A DNA stretch of 64,000 nucleotides from Orlajensenia flava (lineage in GTDB: Bacteria > Actinomycetota > Actinomycetes > Actinomycetales > Microbacteriaceae), in NCBI RefSeq assembly GCF_004801905.1, contig NZ_SSSN01000003.1:868001-932000 (forward strand), in the 5' to 3' direction. Below, one piece after another: positions 38,143 to 48,978 of the stretch. The translations under genes and the position numbers were made by a program. How positions within the stretch are numbered: the stretch's first letter is position 1; each line of letters starts with the position of its first letter. The notes beneath the pieces are model-generated. The model had not been told where the DNA came from and did no database searches. It was given only the letters and a program-made list of their open reading frames with translations.

Positions 38143-39075
38143 TCACGTCGAGACGAGCTCCACGGTGGAACCCTTGAAGTCGACGGCGAGCATGAGCGCC
38201 TGCCAGGTCGTCTCCGACTCCACGGCCACCAGTTCGGCCGCGCCCAGACGCTGCGCGGGATCGCTGCCGAGCACGAGAATGGATGGCCCGGCGCCCGACA
38301 CCACGGCTGGATATCCGGCGGCGCGGAGCGCTGAGATGAGCCGATCGGTCTCGGGCATCGCGGCCGCCCGATAGTTCTGGTGCAGCCGATCCTCGGTGGC
38401 CGCGAGCAGCAGCTCGGGACTCTGGATGAGGGCGGCGACGAGCAGGGCCGACCGCGAGACGTTGAACACCGCGTCCTTGTGCGGGACCGATTCGGGCTGC
38501 AGGCTGCGGGCGAGCGCGGTGGACATCACGTGCTCGGGCACGAACACGACGGGCGAGACGCCGCGATGCACCATGAGCTTCTTGTGCAGCGGGCCGTCCG
38601 GCGTCGTCCACGCGATGGTGAGCCCGCCGAACAGCGCCGGGGCGACGTTGTCGGGGTGACCCTCGAGTTCCGTCGCCAGAGCGAGGGCATCCGCCTCGGT
38701 GACCTCGACGATGCCGTCGAGCAGTCCGCTCGCAGCCATGACGCCCGAGACGATGGCTGCACCGGATGAACCGAGCCCGCGCCCGTGCGGAATCGAGTTG
38801 TGCGCCACCAGCCGGAGCCCCGGCAGCGCGTAGTCGTAGCGCGCGAGCGAGTGGGCGATCGCGCGGACGACGAGGTGGGTCTCATCCGTCGGCACCTCGC
38901 CGGCCCCGACGCCGGTCACCTCGATCTGAACGCCGGGCTCCGCCAGCACCTCGATCTCGAGCTCGTCGTAGAGGGCTAACGCGAGGCCCAGGGTGTCGAA
39001 GCCCGGACCGAGGTTGGCGCTCGTGGCCGGCACCCGCACCGAGACGCGACGACCGACGGTCAGGCTGTTCGTCAT
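38143..39075 (-). CDS. thrB: Homoserine kinase
   Basis: 310 residues, GHMP kinase family. It phosphorylates homoserine. ATP-loop motif HGRGLGSSGAAIVSGVMAA, opening VPATSANLGPGFDTLGLAL, and the C-terminal SGAGPSILVL. ATG at 39075 overlaps the thrC stop (ATGA). Last gene of the hom-thrC-thrB run. Confidence 0.96.
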   Translation of the reverse strand: MTNSLTVGRRVSVRVPATSANLGPGFDTLGLALALYDELEIEVLAEPGVQIEVTGVGAGEVPTDETHLVVRAIAHSLARYDYALPGLRLVAHNSIPHGRGLGSSGAAIVSGVMAASGLLDGIVEVTEADALALATELEGHPDNVAPALFGGLTIAWTTPDGPLHKKLMVHRGVSPVVFVPEHVMSTALARSLQPESVPHKDAVFNVSRSALLVAALIQSPELLLAATEDRLHQNYRAAAMPETDRLISALRAAGYPAVVSGAGPSILVLGSDPAQRLGAAELVAVESETTWQALMLAVDFKGSTVELVST

Positions 39076-40169
39076 GCGGCCGCCAGACCGAGGACGTCGG
39101 CGATCTCGACGGGGTCGACGCCGACGCTCTCGGGCTGCACGTCGGAGCCGTCGGCGGTGCGGAGCGCCCACTGCGGGTCCTTGAGGCCGTGCCCCGTGAC
39201 CGTGAGCACGACCGTGGAACCGGGGGTGATGACTCCGGCGTCCGCCTGCTCGAGAAGACCCGCGACGCTGATGGCGGATGCCGGTTCGACGAAGATGCCC
39301 ACCTCTGCGGAGAGGATGCGGTGCGCCTCGAGGATGCGCGTGTCGTCGATGGCGCCGAAGTAGCCGTCGCTGTCCTCGCGCGCGGCGATGGCCAGCTGCC
39401 ACGACGCCGGGTTGCCGATGCGGATGGCGCTCGCGATGGTGTCGGGATCCTTCACGACGTGGCCGACGACGATGGGCGCGCTGCCGGCGGCCTGGAAGCC
39501 GAACATGCGAGGCAGCTTCGTGGTGGCTCCGCGGTCGAGCTCCTCGCGGTAGCCGCGGTGATAGGCGGTGTAGTTGCCCGCGTTGCCGACGGGGACGATG
39601 TGGAAGTCCGGCGCATCCCGCAGCACCTCGACCACCTCGAACGCTCCGGTCTTCTGGCCCTCGATGCGGTCGTTGTTGACGGAGTTGACCAGGTGCACGG
39701 GGTAGTTGTTCGCGAGTTCGCGCGCGAGGTCGAGACAGTCGTCGAAGTTGCCGCGCACCTGCAGCAGTCGCGCGTCATGCGCGATCGCCTGGCTGAGCTT
39801 GCCCATGGCGATCTTCCCCTCCGGCACGAGGACGGCTGCGGTGATGCCCGCATGGGTCGCATACGCAGCAGCGGACGCCGACGTGTTGCCCGTCGAGGCG
39901 CAGATGACGGCCTTCGCCCCGTGCTCGACGGCCTTCGAGATGGCCATCGTCATGCCGCGGTCCTTGAACGACCCCGTCGGATTCATGCCCTCGTACTTGA
40001 CGAACACGTTCGCCCCCGTGCGAGCGGAGAGCGCGGCGGCGGGGATGAGCGGGGTTCCGCCTTCGCCGAGCGTGATGACCGGAGTCGCGTCGGTCACGTC
40101 GAGACGGTCGGCGTACTCGTGCAGCACACCGCGCCATTGGCGGGAGGGGCGGATCTCGTTGCTGGTCAT
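39072..40169 (-). CDS. thrC: Threonine synthase
   Basis: 365 residues, the class I form of actinobacteria. PLP Lys in NPTGSFKDRGM (about 59-69), CASTGNTSASAAAYA substrate loop, and PVGNAGNYTAYHRGY. It converts O-phosphohomoserine to threonine. Start at 40169 (MTSNEIRPSRQWRG). It lies 7 bp after hom and overlaps thrB. Confidence 0.96.
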   Translation of the reverse strand: MTSNEIRPSRQWRGVLHEYADRLDVTDATPVITLGEGGTPLIPAAALSARTGANVFVKYEGMNPTGSFKDRGMTMAISKAVEHGAKAVICASTGNTSASAAAYATHAGITAAVLVPEGKIAMGKLSQAIAHDARLLQVRGNFDDCLDLARELANNYPVHLVNSVNNDRIEGQKTGAFEVVEVLRDAPDFHIVPVGNAGNYTAYHRGYREELDRGATTKLPRMFGFQAAGSAPIVVGHVVKDPDTIASAIRIGNPASWQLAIAAREDSDGYFGAIDDTRILEAHRILSAEVGIFVEPASAISVAGLLEQADAGVITPGSTVVLTVTGHGLKDPQWALRTADGSDVQPESVGVDPVEIADVLGLAAA

Positions 40170-40176
40170 GGGTGGG

Positions 40177-41493
40177 TCAGGCTCCTTCGACTCGGAGGAC
40201 GGATGCGACGCCGACGACGACGCGGTGGGCTTCAAGGTCGGCCACGGTCGCCGCGAGGGCGGACTCCCGAGCCGCGTGCGTGCCGATGACCAGCACGGCG
40301 GTGGCGAGCCCGGCGGACGACGTCGTCACGACGGACTGCTGCAGCGTCTCGACTGAGACTCCGTGCTGCGCGAACACGCCGGCGATGCCGGCGAGCACGC
40401 CCGGCTCGTCCTTCACCTCGAGGGTGACGGCGTAGCGCGTGGTGACCTGGCCGATGTCGAGCACGGGAAGGTCGGCGTGCTTGGATTCGGCCAGCCCCGG
40501 GCCGCCCACGACGTGTCGACGGGCGAGCGAGACGAGGTCGCCGAGGACGGCGGAGGAGGTCTCCACTCCCCCGGCGCCCGCGCCGTAGAACATCAGGCTG
40601 CCGGCGGCCTCCGCCTCGACGAACACGGCGTTGTTGGCGCCGTGCACCGCGGCCAGCGGATGCGTGCGGCTCACCATCGCGGGGTAGACGCGCACCGAGA
40701 CGCCGTCGCGCCCGTCGTCGTCGGTGAGGCGCTCGCAGATGGCGAGCAGCTTCACGACGTGGCCGGACCGCGCAGCGCTGGCGATCTGCGCCGCCGTCAC
40801 GGTACGCATCCCCTCGCGGTGAACCGCTTCCACGGGGACGTCCGTGTGGAAGGCCAGGCTGGCGAGGATCGCCGCCTTCTGGGCTGCGTCGTACCCGTCG
40901 ACGTCGGCGGTCGGGTCGGCTTCGGCGAGGCCGAGTCGCTGAGCGTCGGCCAGGACGTCCTCGAGTGCGCCGCCCTCGGTGTCCATGCGGTCGAGGATGT
41001 AGTTCGTCGTGCCGTTGACGATGCCCAGGATCCGCACGATACGGTCACCGGCCAGGCTCTCGCGGAGCGGGCGGATGATGGGGATCGCGCCGCCGACGGC
41101 CGCCTCGTAGTAGAGCTGCGCGCCGACCTGCTCGGCAGCCGCGAACAGTTCCGGGCCGTGCGTGGCCAGCAGCGCCTTGTTGCCGGTGACCACGTCGGCG
41201 CCCGACGCCAGCGCCTTGAGTACGTGCGTGCGCGCCGGCTCGATGCCGCCCATGAGCTCCACGACGACGTCGGCGCCGAGGATGAGCCGGTCGACGTCGG
41301 TGGTGAACAGCTCGCGTGGCAGGTCGACGCTACGGGGCGCGTCGACGTCGCGGACGGCGATGCCGACGAGTTCGAGGCGGGCGCCGACGCGCTGCGAGAG
41401 CTCGTCGCCGTCCTCCAGAAGGGCTCTGGCCACTTGGGCGCCGACCGATCCGCCACCGAGGAGGGCGACCCGCAGCGAGCGATAGGAGATCAT
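40177..41493 (-). CDS. hom: Homoserine dehydrogenase with ACT domain
   Basis: 438 residues. N-terminal NADP domain VALLGGGSVGAQVARALLE, the catalytic IVNGTTNYILDRM and the Lys in EADPTADVDGYDAAQKAAIL. The C-terminal ACT domain (about 360-438, YAVTLEVKDEPGVLAGIAGVFAQHGVSVE) is the usual threonine-feedback module. ATG at 41493 overlaps the lysA stop. Confidence 0.96.
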   Translation of the reverse strand: MISYRSLRVALLGGGSVGAQVARALLEDGDELSQRVGARLELVGIAVRDVDAPRSVDLPRELFTTDVDRLILGADVVVELMGGIEPARTHVLKALASGADVVTGNKALLATHGPELFAAAEQVGAQLYYEAAVGGAIPIIRPLRESLAGDRIVRILGIVNGTTNYILDRMDTEGGALEDVLADAQRLGLAEADPTADVDGYDAAQKAAILASLAFHTDVPVEAVHREGMRTVTAAQIASAARSGHVVKLLAICERLTDDDGRDGVSVRVYPAMVSRTHPLAAVHGANNAVFVEAEAAGSLMFYGAGAGGVETSSAVLGDLVSLARRHVVGGPGLAESKHADLPVLDIGQVTTRYAVTLEVKDEPGVLAGIAGVFAQHGVSVETLQQSVVTTSSAGLATAVLVIGTHAARESALAATVADLEAHRVVVGVASVLRVEGA

Positions 41494-42881
41494 CGGGCGT
41501 CTTCCGTCGGGGCGATGCCGGCGTCTCGAGCGAGGAGGTCGCGCTCGGTCTCGCCACGAACGATGACCCGGGGCTCTCCATCGCGTACCGCGACGACAGC
41601 CGGACGGGCCAGGTAGTTGTAGTTGCTGGCGAGCGAGAAGCAGTACGCCCCGGTCGCGGCCACCGCGAGGAGGTCGTCGGGCCGTACGTCCGACGGCAGG
41701 TACTCGGCGTCGACGACGATGTCGCCCGACTCGCAGTGCTTGCCCGCCACGCGCACGAGGGCGGGTTCGGCATCCGTCACCCGCGCCGCCAGGCGTGCCG
41801 AATAGTCCGCTCCGTACAAGGCGGGACGGGCGTTGTCGCTCATGCCGCCGTCGATGCTCACGTAGGTGCGGACACCGCCGTCGACCTGCACCGGCTTGAC
41901 GGTTCCGACCGTGTAGAGCGTCACGCCGGCCGGGCCGACGATCCAGCGCCCGGGCTCGATGGCGATGCGGGGAACCGGGATGCCGTGCTCCGCGCACGCG
42001 GCACTCACGGCCTCGGCCATGCCGATCGCGATCTCCTCGATGGGAGTCGGCGTGTCCGCCGACGTGTACGCGATGCCGAAGCCCCCGCCGAGGTTGAGTT
42101 CTGGCACGTCGGCCCCGAGCTGGGCGTGAACGGCGATGAGGCGCGAAGCCGACTCGGCGAAGCCGCCCGATTCGAAGATCTGCGACCCGATATGGCAGTG
42201 CAGCCCGAGGAATCGGAGCGAGGCGTGAGCCCGGATGGCCTCGACGTGGGAGGGAGCATCGGCGAGCGGGACGCCGAACTTCTGATCGTCGTGGGCGGTG
42301 GCGAGGTAGTCGTGGGTGTGCGCGTGCACGCCGCTGTTCACCCGCAGCCGCACCGGCTGCACCCGTCCGCTGGCTGAAGCGGCCGCGGCGACGCGATCGA
42401 TCTCCTCGCGACTGTCGATGACGATGGCGCCGACCCCGGCGGCGACCGCCCGTTCGATCTCGGCGACCGACTTGTTGTTTCCGTGGAACCCGAGCAGGGC
42501 CGGGTCTGCGTCGGCGGCCAAAGCCACGGCGAGCTCTCCGCCCGAGCACACGTCGACGCGGAGACCCTCCGCTGTGACCCAACGCACCACCTCGGTGCAC
42601 AGGAACGCCTTGCCGGCGTAGTAGACGACGACCTCGGCACCGAAACGGTCGAACGCCTCGGCGAACGCGGAGCGGATGCGCACGGCGCGCGATCGCACCT
42701 CCTCCTCGTCGAGCACATAGAGAGGAGTGCCGAACCGGGCGGCGAGGGCCGTGACGGGGATGCCGGCGATGAGCATCCGTCCGTCCTCGCGGAGAGCGGA
42801 TGCCGGCCACACCCCCTCCGCGAGCGCGTTCGCATCGGCGGGCACGTCGAGCCACTCGGGGGCGGTGGGACGGCTGGACAC
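41490..42881 (-). CDS. lysA: Diaminopimelate decarboxylase
   Basis: 463 residues. It makes lysine from meso-DAP with PLP, whose Lys is in VVYYAGKAFLC. Glycine loop LNLGGGFGIAY and the catalytic Cys region GKHCESGDIV are present. The start is the GTG at 42881, with GAGGATCC upstream; longer in-frame codons give low-complexity Arg/Ser sequence. It heads the lysA-hom-thrC-thrB run. In most relatives argS directly precedes lysA; here a 6-kb block intervenes. Confidence 0.95.
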   Translation of the reverse strand: MSSRPTAPEWLDVPADANALAEGVWPASALREDGRMLIAGIPVTALAARFGTPLYVLDEEEVRSRAVRIRSAFAEAFDRFGAEVVVYYAGKAFLCTEVVRWVTAEGLRVDVCSGGELAVALAADADPALLGFHGNNKSVAEIERAVAAGVGAIVIDSREEIDRVAAAASASGRVQPVRLRVNSGVHAHTHDYLATAHDDQKFGVPLADAPSHVEAIRAHASLRFLGLHCHIGSQIFESGGFAESASRLIAVHAQLGADVPELNLGGGFGIAYTSADTPTPIEEIAIGMAEAVSAACAEHGIPVPRIAIEPGRWIVGPAGVTLYTVGTVKPVQVDGGVRTYVSIDGGMSDNARPALYGADYSARLAARVTDAEPALVRVAGKHCESGDIVVDAEYLPSDVRPDDLLAVAATGAYCFSLASNYNYLARPAVVAVRDGEPRVIVRGETERDLLARDAGIAPTEDAR

Positions 42882-43046
42882 GGTGGATCCTCGCAGGGAG
42901 TCGGCGGAGCGAGCGGGAAGCGCGGTGCGAGCGGGCCCGGATTGGCCCCTGAAGCGGCAGGGGAATTCTATCGGTGACGGCGCGCGAGGCCCGAATCGAT
43001 GACGCGCCTGGCCGGGTGCGACCGTCTTGCGTGGCACCATGACGCT

Positions 43047-43691
43047 ATGGACACGACCCCTCGACCGCGCTCGGCCTGGCGATTCATCGGCATGCTGGTG
43101 ATCGGGCTCGTGCTCGGAGTGGTGGTCGGGACGCTCACCCGGTGGCAGTACGGTCTGCTGGTGGGATGGGCTGCAGCGTGCGGCACCTACATCGGCTCAT
43201 CGGTGGCCATCACGATCAACCTCTCCTCCGCCGAGACGAAGACACATGCACTGCGCGAGGACCCGGGTCGCGCGGGATTCGAGATCGGCATCATCGCGGC
43301 CAGCATCTCGAGCATCGTCGTGATCGTCGTGCTGCTCATCGGCGCGGACGCGAGCCACGGGATCGACCGCTACGCGATCCCCATCGTGGGCCTCGTGACG
43401 ATCTTCCTCACCTGGACGCTCCTGCAGACGCTGTACACCCTGCGTTACGCGCGCCTGTACTACGGCGGGGACTCCGAGGGCGGCATCGACTTCAACGGCA
43501 GCGGCGACCCCGACTATCGCGACTTCGCCTACGTCGCGTACACGCTCGGCATGACGTACCAGATCTCGGACACGAACATCTCGTCCAAGGACATCCGCTG
43601 GACGATCCTCCGGCACTGCGTGCTGTCGTACCTGTTCGGCGCCGTCATCCTGGCCTCGACGGTCAACGTGGTGGCGGGACTCGCTGGTTGA
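43047..43691 (+). CDS. DUF1345 membrane protein
   Basis: 214 residues with about six membrane segments. The hallmark of DUF1345 is clear: FLTWTLLQTLYTLRYARLYY, then DYRDFAYVAYTLGMTYQISDTNISSKDIRWTILRHCVLSYLFGAVILA. Distant similarity to ion-channel-type proteins has been proposed for the family, but the function is unproven. Start at 43047 with no good ribosome binding site. First gene of the lysA/argS insertion. Confidence 0.88.
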   Translation: MDTTPRPRSAWRFIGMLVIGLVLGVVVGTLTRWQYGLLVGWAAACGTYIGSSVAITINLSSAETKTHALREDPGRAGFEIGIIAASISSIVVIVVLLIGADASHGIDRYAIPIVGLVTIFLTWTLLQTLYTLRYARLYYGGDSEGGIDFNGSGDPDYRDFAYVAYTLGMTYQISDTNISSKDIRWTILRHCVLSYLFGAVILASTVNVVAGLAG

Positions 43692-43785
43692 TTCGGGGGA
43701 CAGAACACGGCAAGATGGGTACAACCCTTTTGTAAGGACGACTAACATACCGCGCGACGGACGAGCGGATGTTCCGGGAGGCCGC

Positions 43786-46173
43786 GTGAGACGACCCGCT
43801 CGACAGGATGAGAACGCATCCCTCGCCGATCTGCTCGCGACCGGCATGCTGATCGCCCCGGACGTGTGCGACCTCCTCGAGAACCGCCTCGGGCGCGACG
43901 CAGCCTCAGTGCGCGAAGTGGCGGCGCGACTGACGGACGGCCAGCGTCGCGGGGTCGCCGCGCTGCCCGATCCGCTTCCCGTCACTCCGGCCCAGTCCGA
44001 GGTGTACGACCCCGTCATCGAGCGCCTCACCGACATCGAGCGCAGCATCCTGCTGATCGCGGCGGTGAGCGTCGTGGATCGCACGGACGTGCTGCTCGAG
44101 GCGGCGTCAGCCGGCATGGACGCGATCATCGACGGCGACCTCGCCCGCCACCTGCGGCTGGTTTCCGGCAGGTTCGCGATCGCGGATCCGCGGTTGCGAG
44201 CGGTCACTCACGAACGGGCGGACCTCGGCGAGCGCACCGCTGCACACGCGGCGTTGGCGAGGACGCACGCCCGTCGGGGGCAACGCCTCCTGTCGGCGTG
44301 GCATGCGGCCCTGTCGACACTGGAGGGCGATGAGACCCTCGCGCCCCCGCTCATCGAACTGGCCAGGGATGCCCTCGTCGCCGGCGACGCTCGCTGGGCG
44401 TTCGCGGTCGCGCGGGAGAGTGCCAGTCACGCGATCGGGGCCGATCTCGCCCGCTCCCTCCGACTCGCCGGCACCGCGGCGCTCCACGCGGGCTGGGTGG
44501 AGGACGCCGCCGCGTGGCTCAGCCGATCGGTCGACTCGGATGACGATGTCGAAGCCGCCCGCGGTCTCGCGAGCTACGCGACGGCCGTGACGCTCTCCTC
44601 CGGCGTCGTCCCCGAGGACGAGGTGCTCTCCTTCGCCGCTGACGTCGAGGCTGGCCACGGGAGCGACATCCAGGCGTCGATCGCGGCGGCACTCGACGCC
44701 ACGGCGGCGCTGTTCGCGGAGCGCGGGGACGCCGGCTGCGCGGAACGGATGCGGAAGCGCGCGAGCAGCCACGATCCGGTCGGACCCGGACCGTTCCCGG
44801 TGCGGCCGAGCGCCGCCTGGTGCGATGCCCTGCTCGCTGGCCTGCCCTCGACCGACTCCGCCGCCGGCGATCACGGCCGGATGCGGCGGCCGATGCACGT
44901 GTTGCCCGCTGCGAGCCCCGGCGTCGAGTCGGTCGCCGACCGCTGCGCTCGCGCCATCACCGAGGCGGTGGTCCTCGCTCGGTCCGAGAACTTCGACGCC
45001 GCCCGAGTCGTGCTCTCCCGGGCCGCACGGCGCTTCGCGCCGACGGGCGGATTCCCGAGTCCGGGCTCGCGTGATGCGCCGCCTCGCCCTCGCGCGACGC
45101 CGCTCGTCGAGGCGCACCTCGTGGTGGCGCACGCGCTGGTGGACGCCTGGTCGGGTCGCTTCGACGCCGCGGCGACCGAACTCGCCGATGCGGCCGTGCG
45201 CCTGCCGATCGGTCTCCCGTTCGCCGGAGCCGGTGTGGCTCTCGCCCGGCGACTCGAGGTGCTGATGGACCTTCCCGCGTCGACGACGACGGAAGCGCTC
45301 AGCGTCGCGACACCGGCTCTCGAGCGCGAGGGCGAGATCGTCGACGGCCTCATCGACGCGGCCATCCGCCGTCGCCGCGACGGCGACCTGCTGGGGGCGG
45401 CATCCCGGCTCGCGATCGTCTCGACGCGACCGTCGCCGGGACGCGCCGCCTCCTTCCCCCTACCCGAGGGCGATCGGGTCGTCGTGCTCGCTCGCGCCGG
45501 CATGCTCGACCGGGCGGAGGACGAGCTCGGCCGCCTCCACCGTGCCGACCCTGACGTGTTCCCGTTCGCCCGGCTCGGACTCATCGCTCGAGCCGAACTC
45601 GCCATGAGCACGGTGTCGGAGCTGCCGGGGCGGGCGGTCGCCGCGGAGGCCATCGCCGGGCGGCTGCCCTCCCCGTTCGATCGGGCGATGACCAACCGCG
45701 CGGTCTCCGAGGCGCTGTACGAGCTCGACGACGCCCGTCGGGCTCGACTCGCGCAGGTCGCCTCGCTCGAGCACCTGCGCGAATCCGGTGCTGCCGAGCT
45801 CGACCAAGCCGGCGACGATCGATTCGACCTCGGTCGAGCCGTGACTCGACGGGCCTCCGGGACGCTCATCGCTCGCGTGGCGCAGGACATGCGCGACGTG
45901 GCCGCCGTGGAGCACGCCGGAGAGGAGCACGCCGTCGAGGAACACTGGGCGCGCGACCTGACGACCCGCGAGCGAGAGGTGGCCGGGCTCGTCATCCGCG
46001 GCCGTTCCAATCGTGAGGTCGCCGCAGCGTTGCACGTCGCCGTCCGCACGGTCGAGGTCCACCTGGGCCACGTCTTCGCCAAGACTGGAGTGCGCTCACG
46101 CACCGAGCTGAGCTTTCTGGCGTCCCGGCCGTCCGAGACGGTTCGACGCGCGGTCGGCGACTCCTCTACGTGA
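43786..46173 (+). CDS. Large LuxR-type transcriptional regulator
   Basis: 795 residues. The C-terminal LuxR helix-turn-helix is unmistakable (LTTREREVAGLVIRGRSNREVAAALHVAVRTVEVHLGHVFAKTGVRSRTEL, from about residue 725). The long N-terminal part is Ala/Arg-rich and helical, like the tetratricopeptide-type array of LAL/MalT regulators, but I find no Walker A motif, so the usual NTPase domain seems missing. GTG start with GGGAGG upstream. TAACAT at 43743-43748 is a possible -10. It lies 141 bp upstream of the chitinase in the same direction; a role in controlling it is inference. Confidence 0.9.
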   Translation: MRRPARQDENASLADLLATGMLIAPDVCDLLENRLGRDAASVREVAARLTDGQRRGVAALPDPLPVTPAQSEVYDPVIERLTDIERSILLIAAVSVVDRTDVLLEAASAGMDAIIDGDLARHLRLVSGRFAIADPRLRAVTHERADLGERTAAHAALARTHARRGQRLLSAWHAALSTLEGDETLAPPLIELARDALVAGDARWAFAVARESASHAIGADLARSLRLAGTAALHAGWVEDAAAWLSRSVDSDDDVEAARGLASYATAVTLSSGVVPEDEVLSFAADVEAGHGSDIQASIAAALDATAALFAERGDAGCAERMRKRASSHDPVGPGPFPVRPSAAWCDALLAGLPSTDSAAGDHGRMRRPMHVLPAASPGVESVADRCARAITEAVVLARSENFDAARVVLSRAARRFAPTGGFPSPGSRDAPPRPRATPLVEAHLVVAHALVDAWSGRFDAAATELADAAVRLPIGLPFAGAGVALARRLEVLMDLPASTTTEALSVATPALEREGEIVDGLIDAAIRRRRDGDLLGAASRLAIVSTRPSPGRAASFPLPEGDRVVVLARAGMLDRAEDELGRLHRADPDVFPFARLGLIARAELAMSTVSELPGRAVAAEAIAGRLPSPFDRAMTNRAVSEALYELDDARRARLAQVASLEHLRESGAAELDQAGDDRFDLGRAVTRRASGTLIARVAQDMRDVAAVEHAGEEHAVEEHWARDLTTREREVAGLVIRGRSNREVAAALHVAVRTVEVHLGHVFAKTGVRSRTELSFLASRPSETVRRAVGDSST

Positions 46174-46314
46174 TTACCCGTAGGCCCATCTCGATGAGCG
46201 GCCGATTCCTGTGGATTGCCGCGATCCGCTCGGCGCTGCGGGCTCCTACCGTGGGGGCATCCCCCGCGACCCGGTCGCGACGGGACCCCTTCCACTGACG
46301 CAAGGACAATCCGA

Positions 46315-48132
<1,818 letters not shown>

Positions 48133-48153
48133 GCTCTCCAGCCCGCTGAACGC

Positions 48154-48191
48154 GAGGGCGGATGGTCGACGCGAGTCGATCATCCGCCCTC
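48154..48191. terminator. Bidirectional hairpin between convergent genes
   Basis: 17-bp inverted repeat, arm GAGGGCGGATGGTCGAC, loop GCGA (a GNRA tetraloop), with one G-U pair. It lies between the chitinase and the convergent DUF2993 gene and can serve both directions. There is no long T-tract. Confidence 0.8.
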
Positions 48192-48228
48192 GTCGTTCAT
48201 CTCCGAAGCCCCTATATCGTCGAAGCCT

Positions 48229-48978
48229 CTAGCAGGTACCCGTCGTGCCGGCGTCGGCGAGCACGAGGTCCTTGGCCGTGAAGCCGATGCGCGCCTGGCC
48301 CGGAGTCACGGCGATGTCGGAGATCTGCAGGCCCGCCGGGAGCGAGGATGCGACGCAGACGGAGAAGCCCGAGTCGCTCACCACGCTGTCGACGAGAGAG
48401 GAGACGTCGAAGGATGCCCCTCCCGCGGTGAGCTTCGCGCTCTGCGGGGTGAAGACGATGGTGCCGCCCTTCGGTGCCGCGGCGGCGGTGACCGTGAAGC
48501 CGAGCGGAATGCCCAGGAATGTCTTGTCGACCTCGTAGCCGACCGTCCCCGATTGCAGGGTGACCGCGGCGTCGTTGCCGCTCGCGGCGACGAGCGCGTT
48601 CACGGCCGCCTCGTCGAGCACGGCCGACCCCTCGACATCGCCGATGGGCTGTGTCGTGTCGGTGGGCACGGACGCGGCGCGTGCGTGCAGCGTGATCGGT
48701 GCGCCCTGCACCTTCACGTCCGCGGCGTCGACGACGACGGACTCGAACCGGCCGGACGCCAGTTGGGCGAGGAAGCTGACTCCCCCGATACCGACCGTCA
48801 CCTGGCTGGGATCGGCGCCGGGGATGCGCGTGGCGATCTCGCTGCTCACCTGCTTCTCCGCGATGCCGCGGGCGATGTTGTCTGCGACGAAGAAGGCGCC
48901 GACGAGCGCGGCGAGCACCACGATGACGATGATGAGCGCGAGCGGCCCGCGGCTCCGGCGGCGGGCGTCCGTCGTCAT
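48229..48978 (-). CDS. DUF2993 (LmeA-like) membrane-anchored lipid-binding protein
   Basis: 249 residues. A basic N-terminus (TTDARRRSRG), one membrane anchor (about 12-34), then a DUF2993 domain with long beta-strands. The closest characterised relative is mycobacterial LmeA, a periplasmic lipid-binding protein of lipoglycan maturation; that link is by family. Start at 48978 shares one base with the argS stop (TGATG), so it is translationally coupled to argS. Confidence 0.88.
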   Translation of the reverse strand: MTTDARRRSRGPLALIIVIVVLAALVGAFFVADNIARGIAEKQVSSEIATRIPGADPSQVTVGIGGVSFLAQLASGRFESVVVDAADVKVQGAPITLHARAASVPTDTTQPIGDVEGSAVLDEAAVNALVAASGNDAAVTLQSGTVGYEVDKTFLGIPLGFTVTAAAAPKGGTIVFTPQSAKLTAGGASFDVSSLVDSVVSDSGFSVCVASSLPAGLQISDIAVTPGQARIGFTAKDLVLADAGTTGTC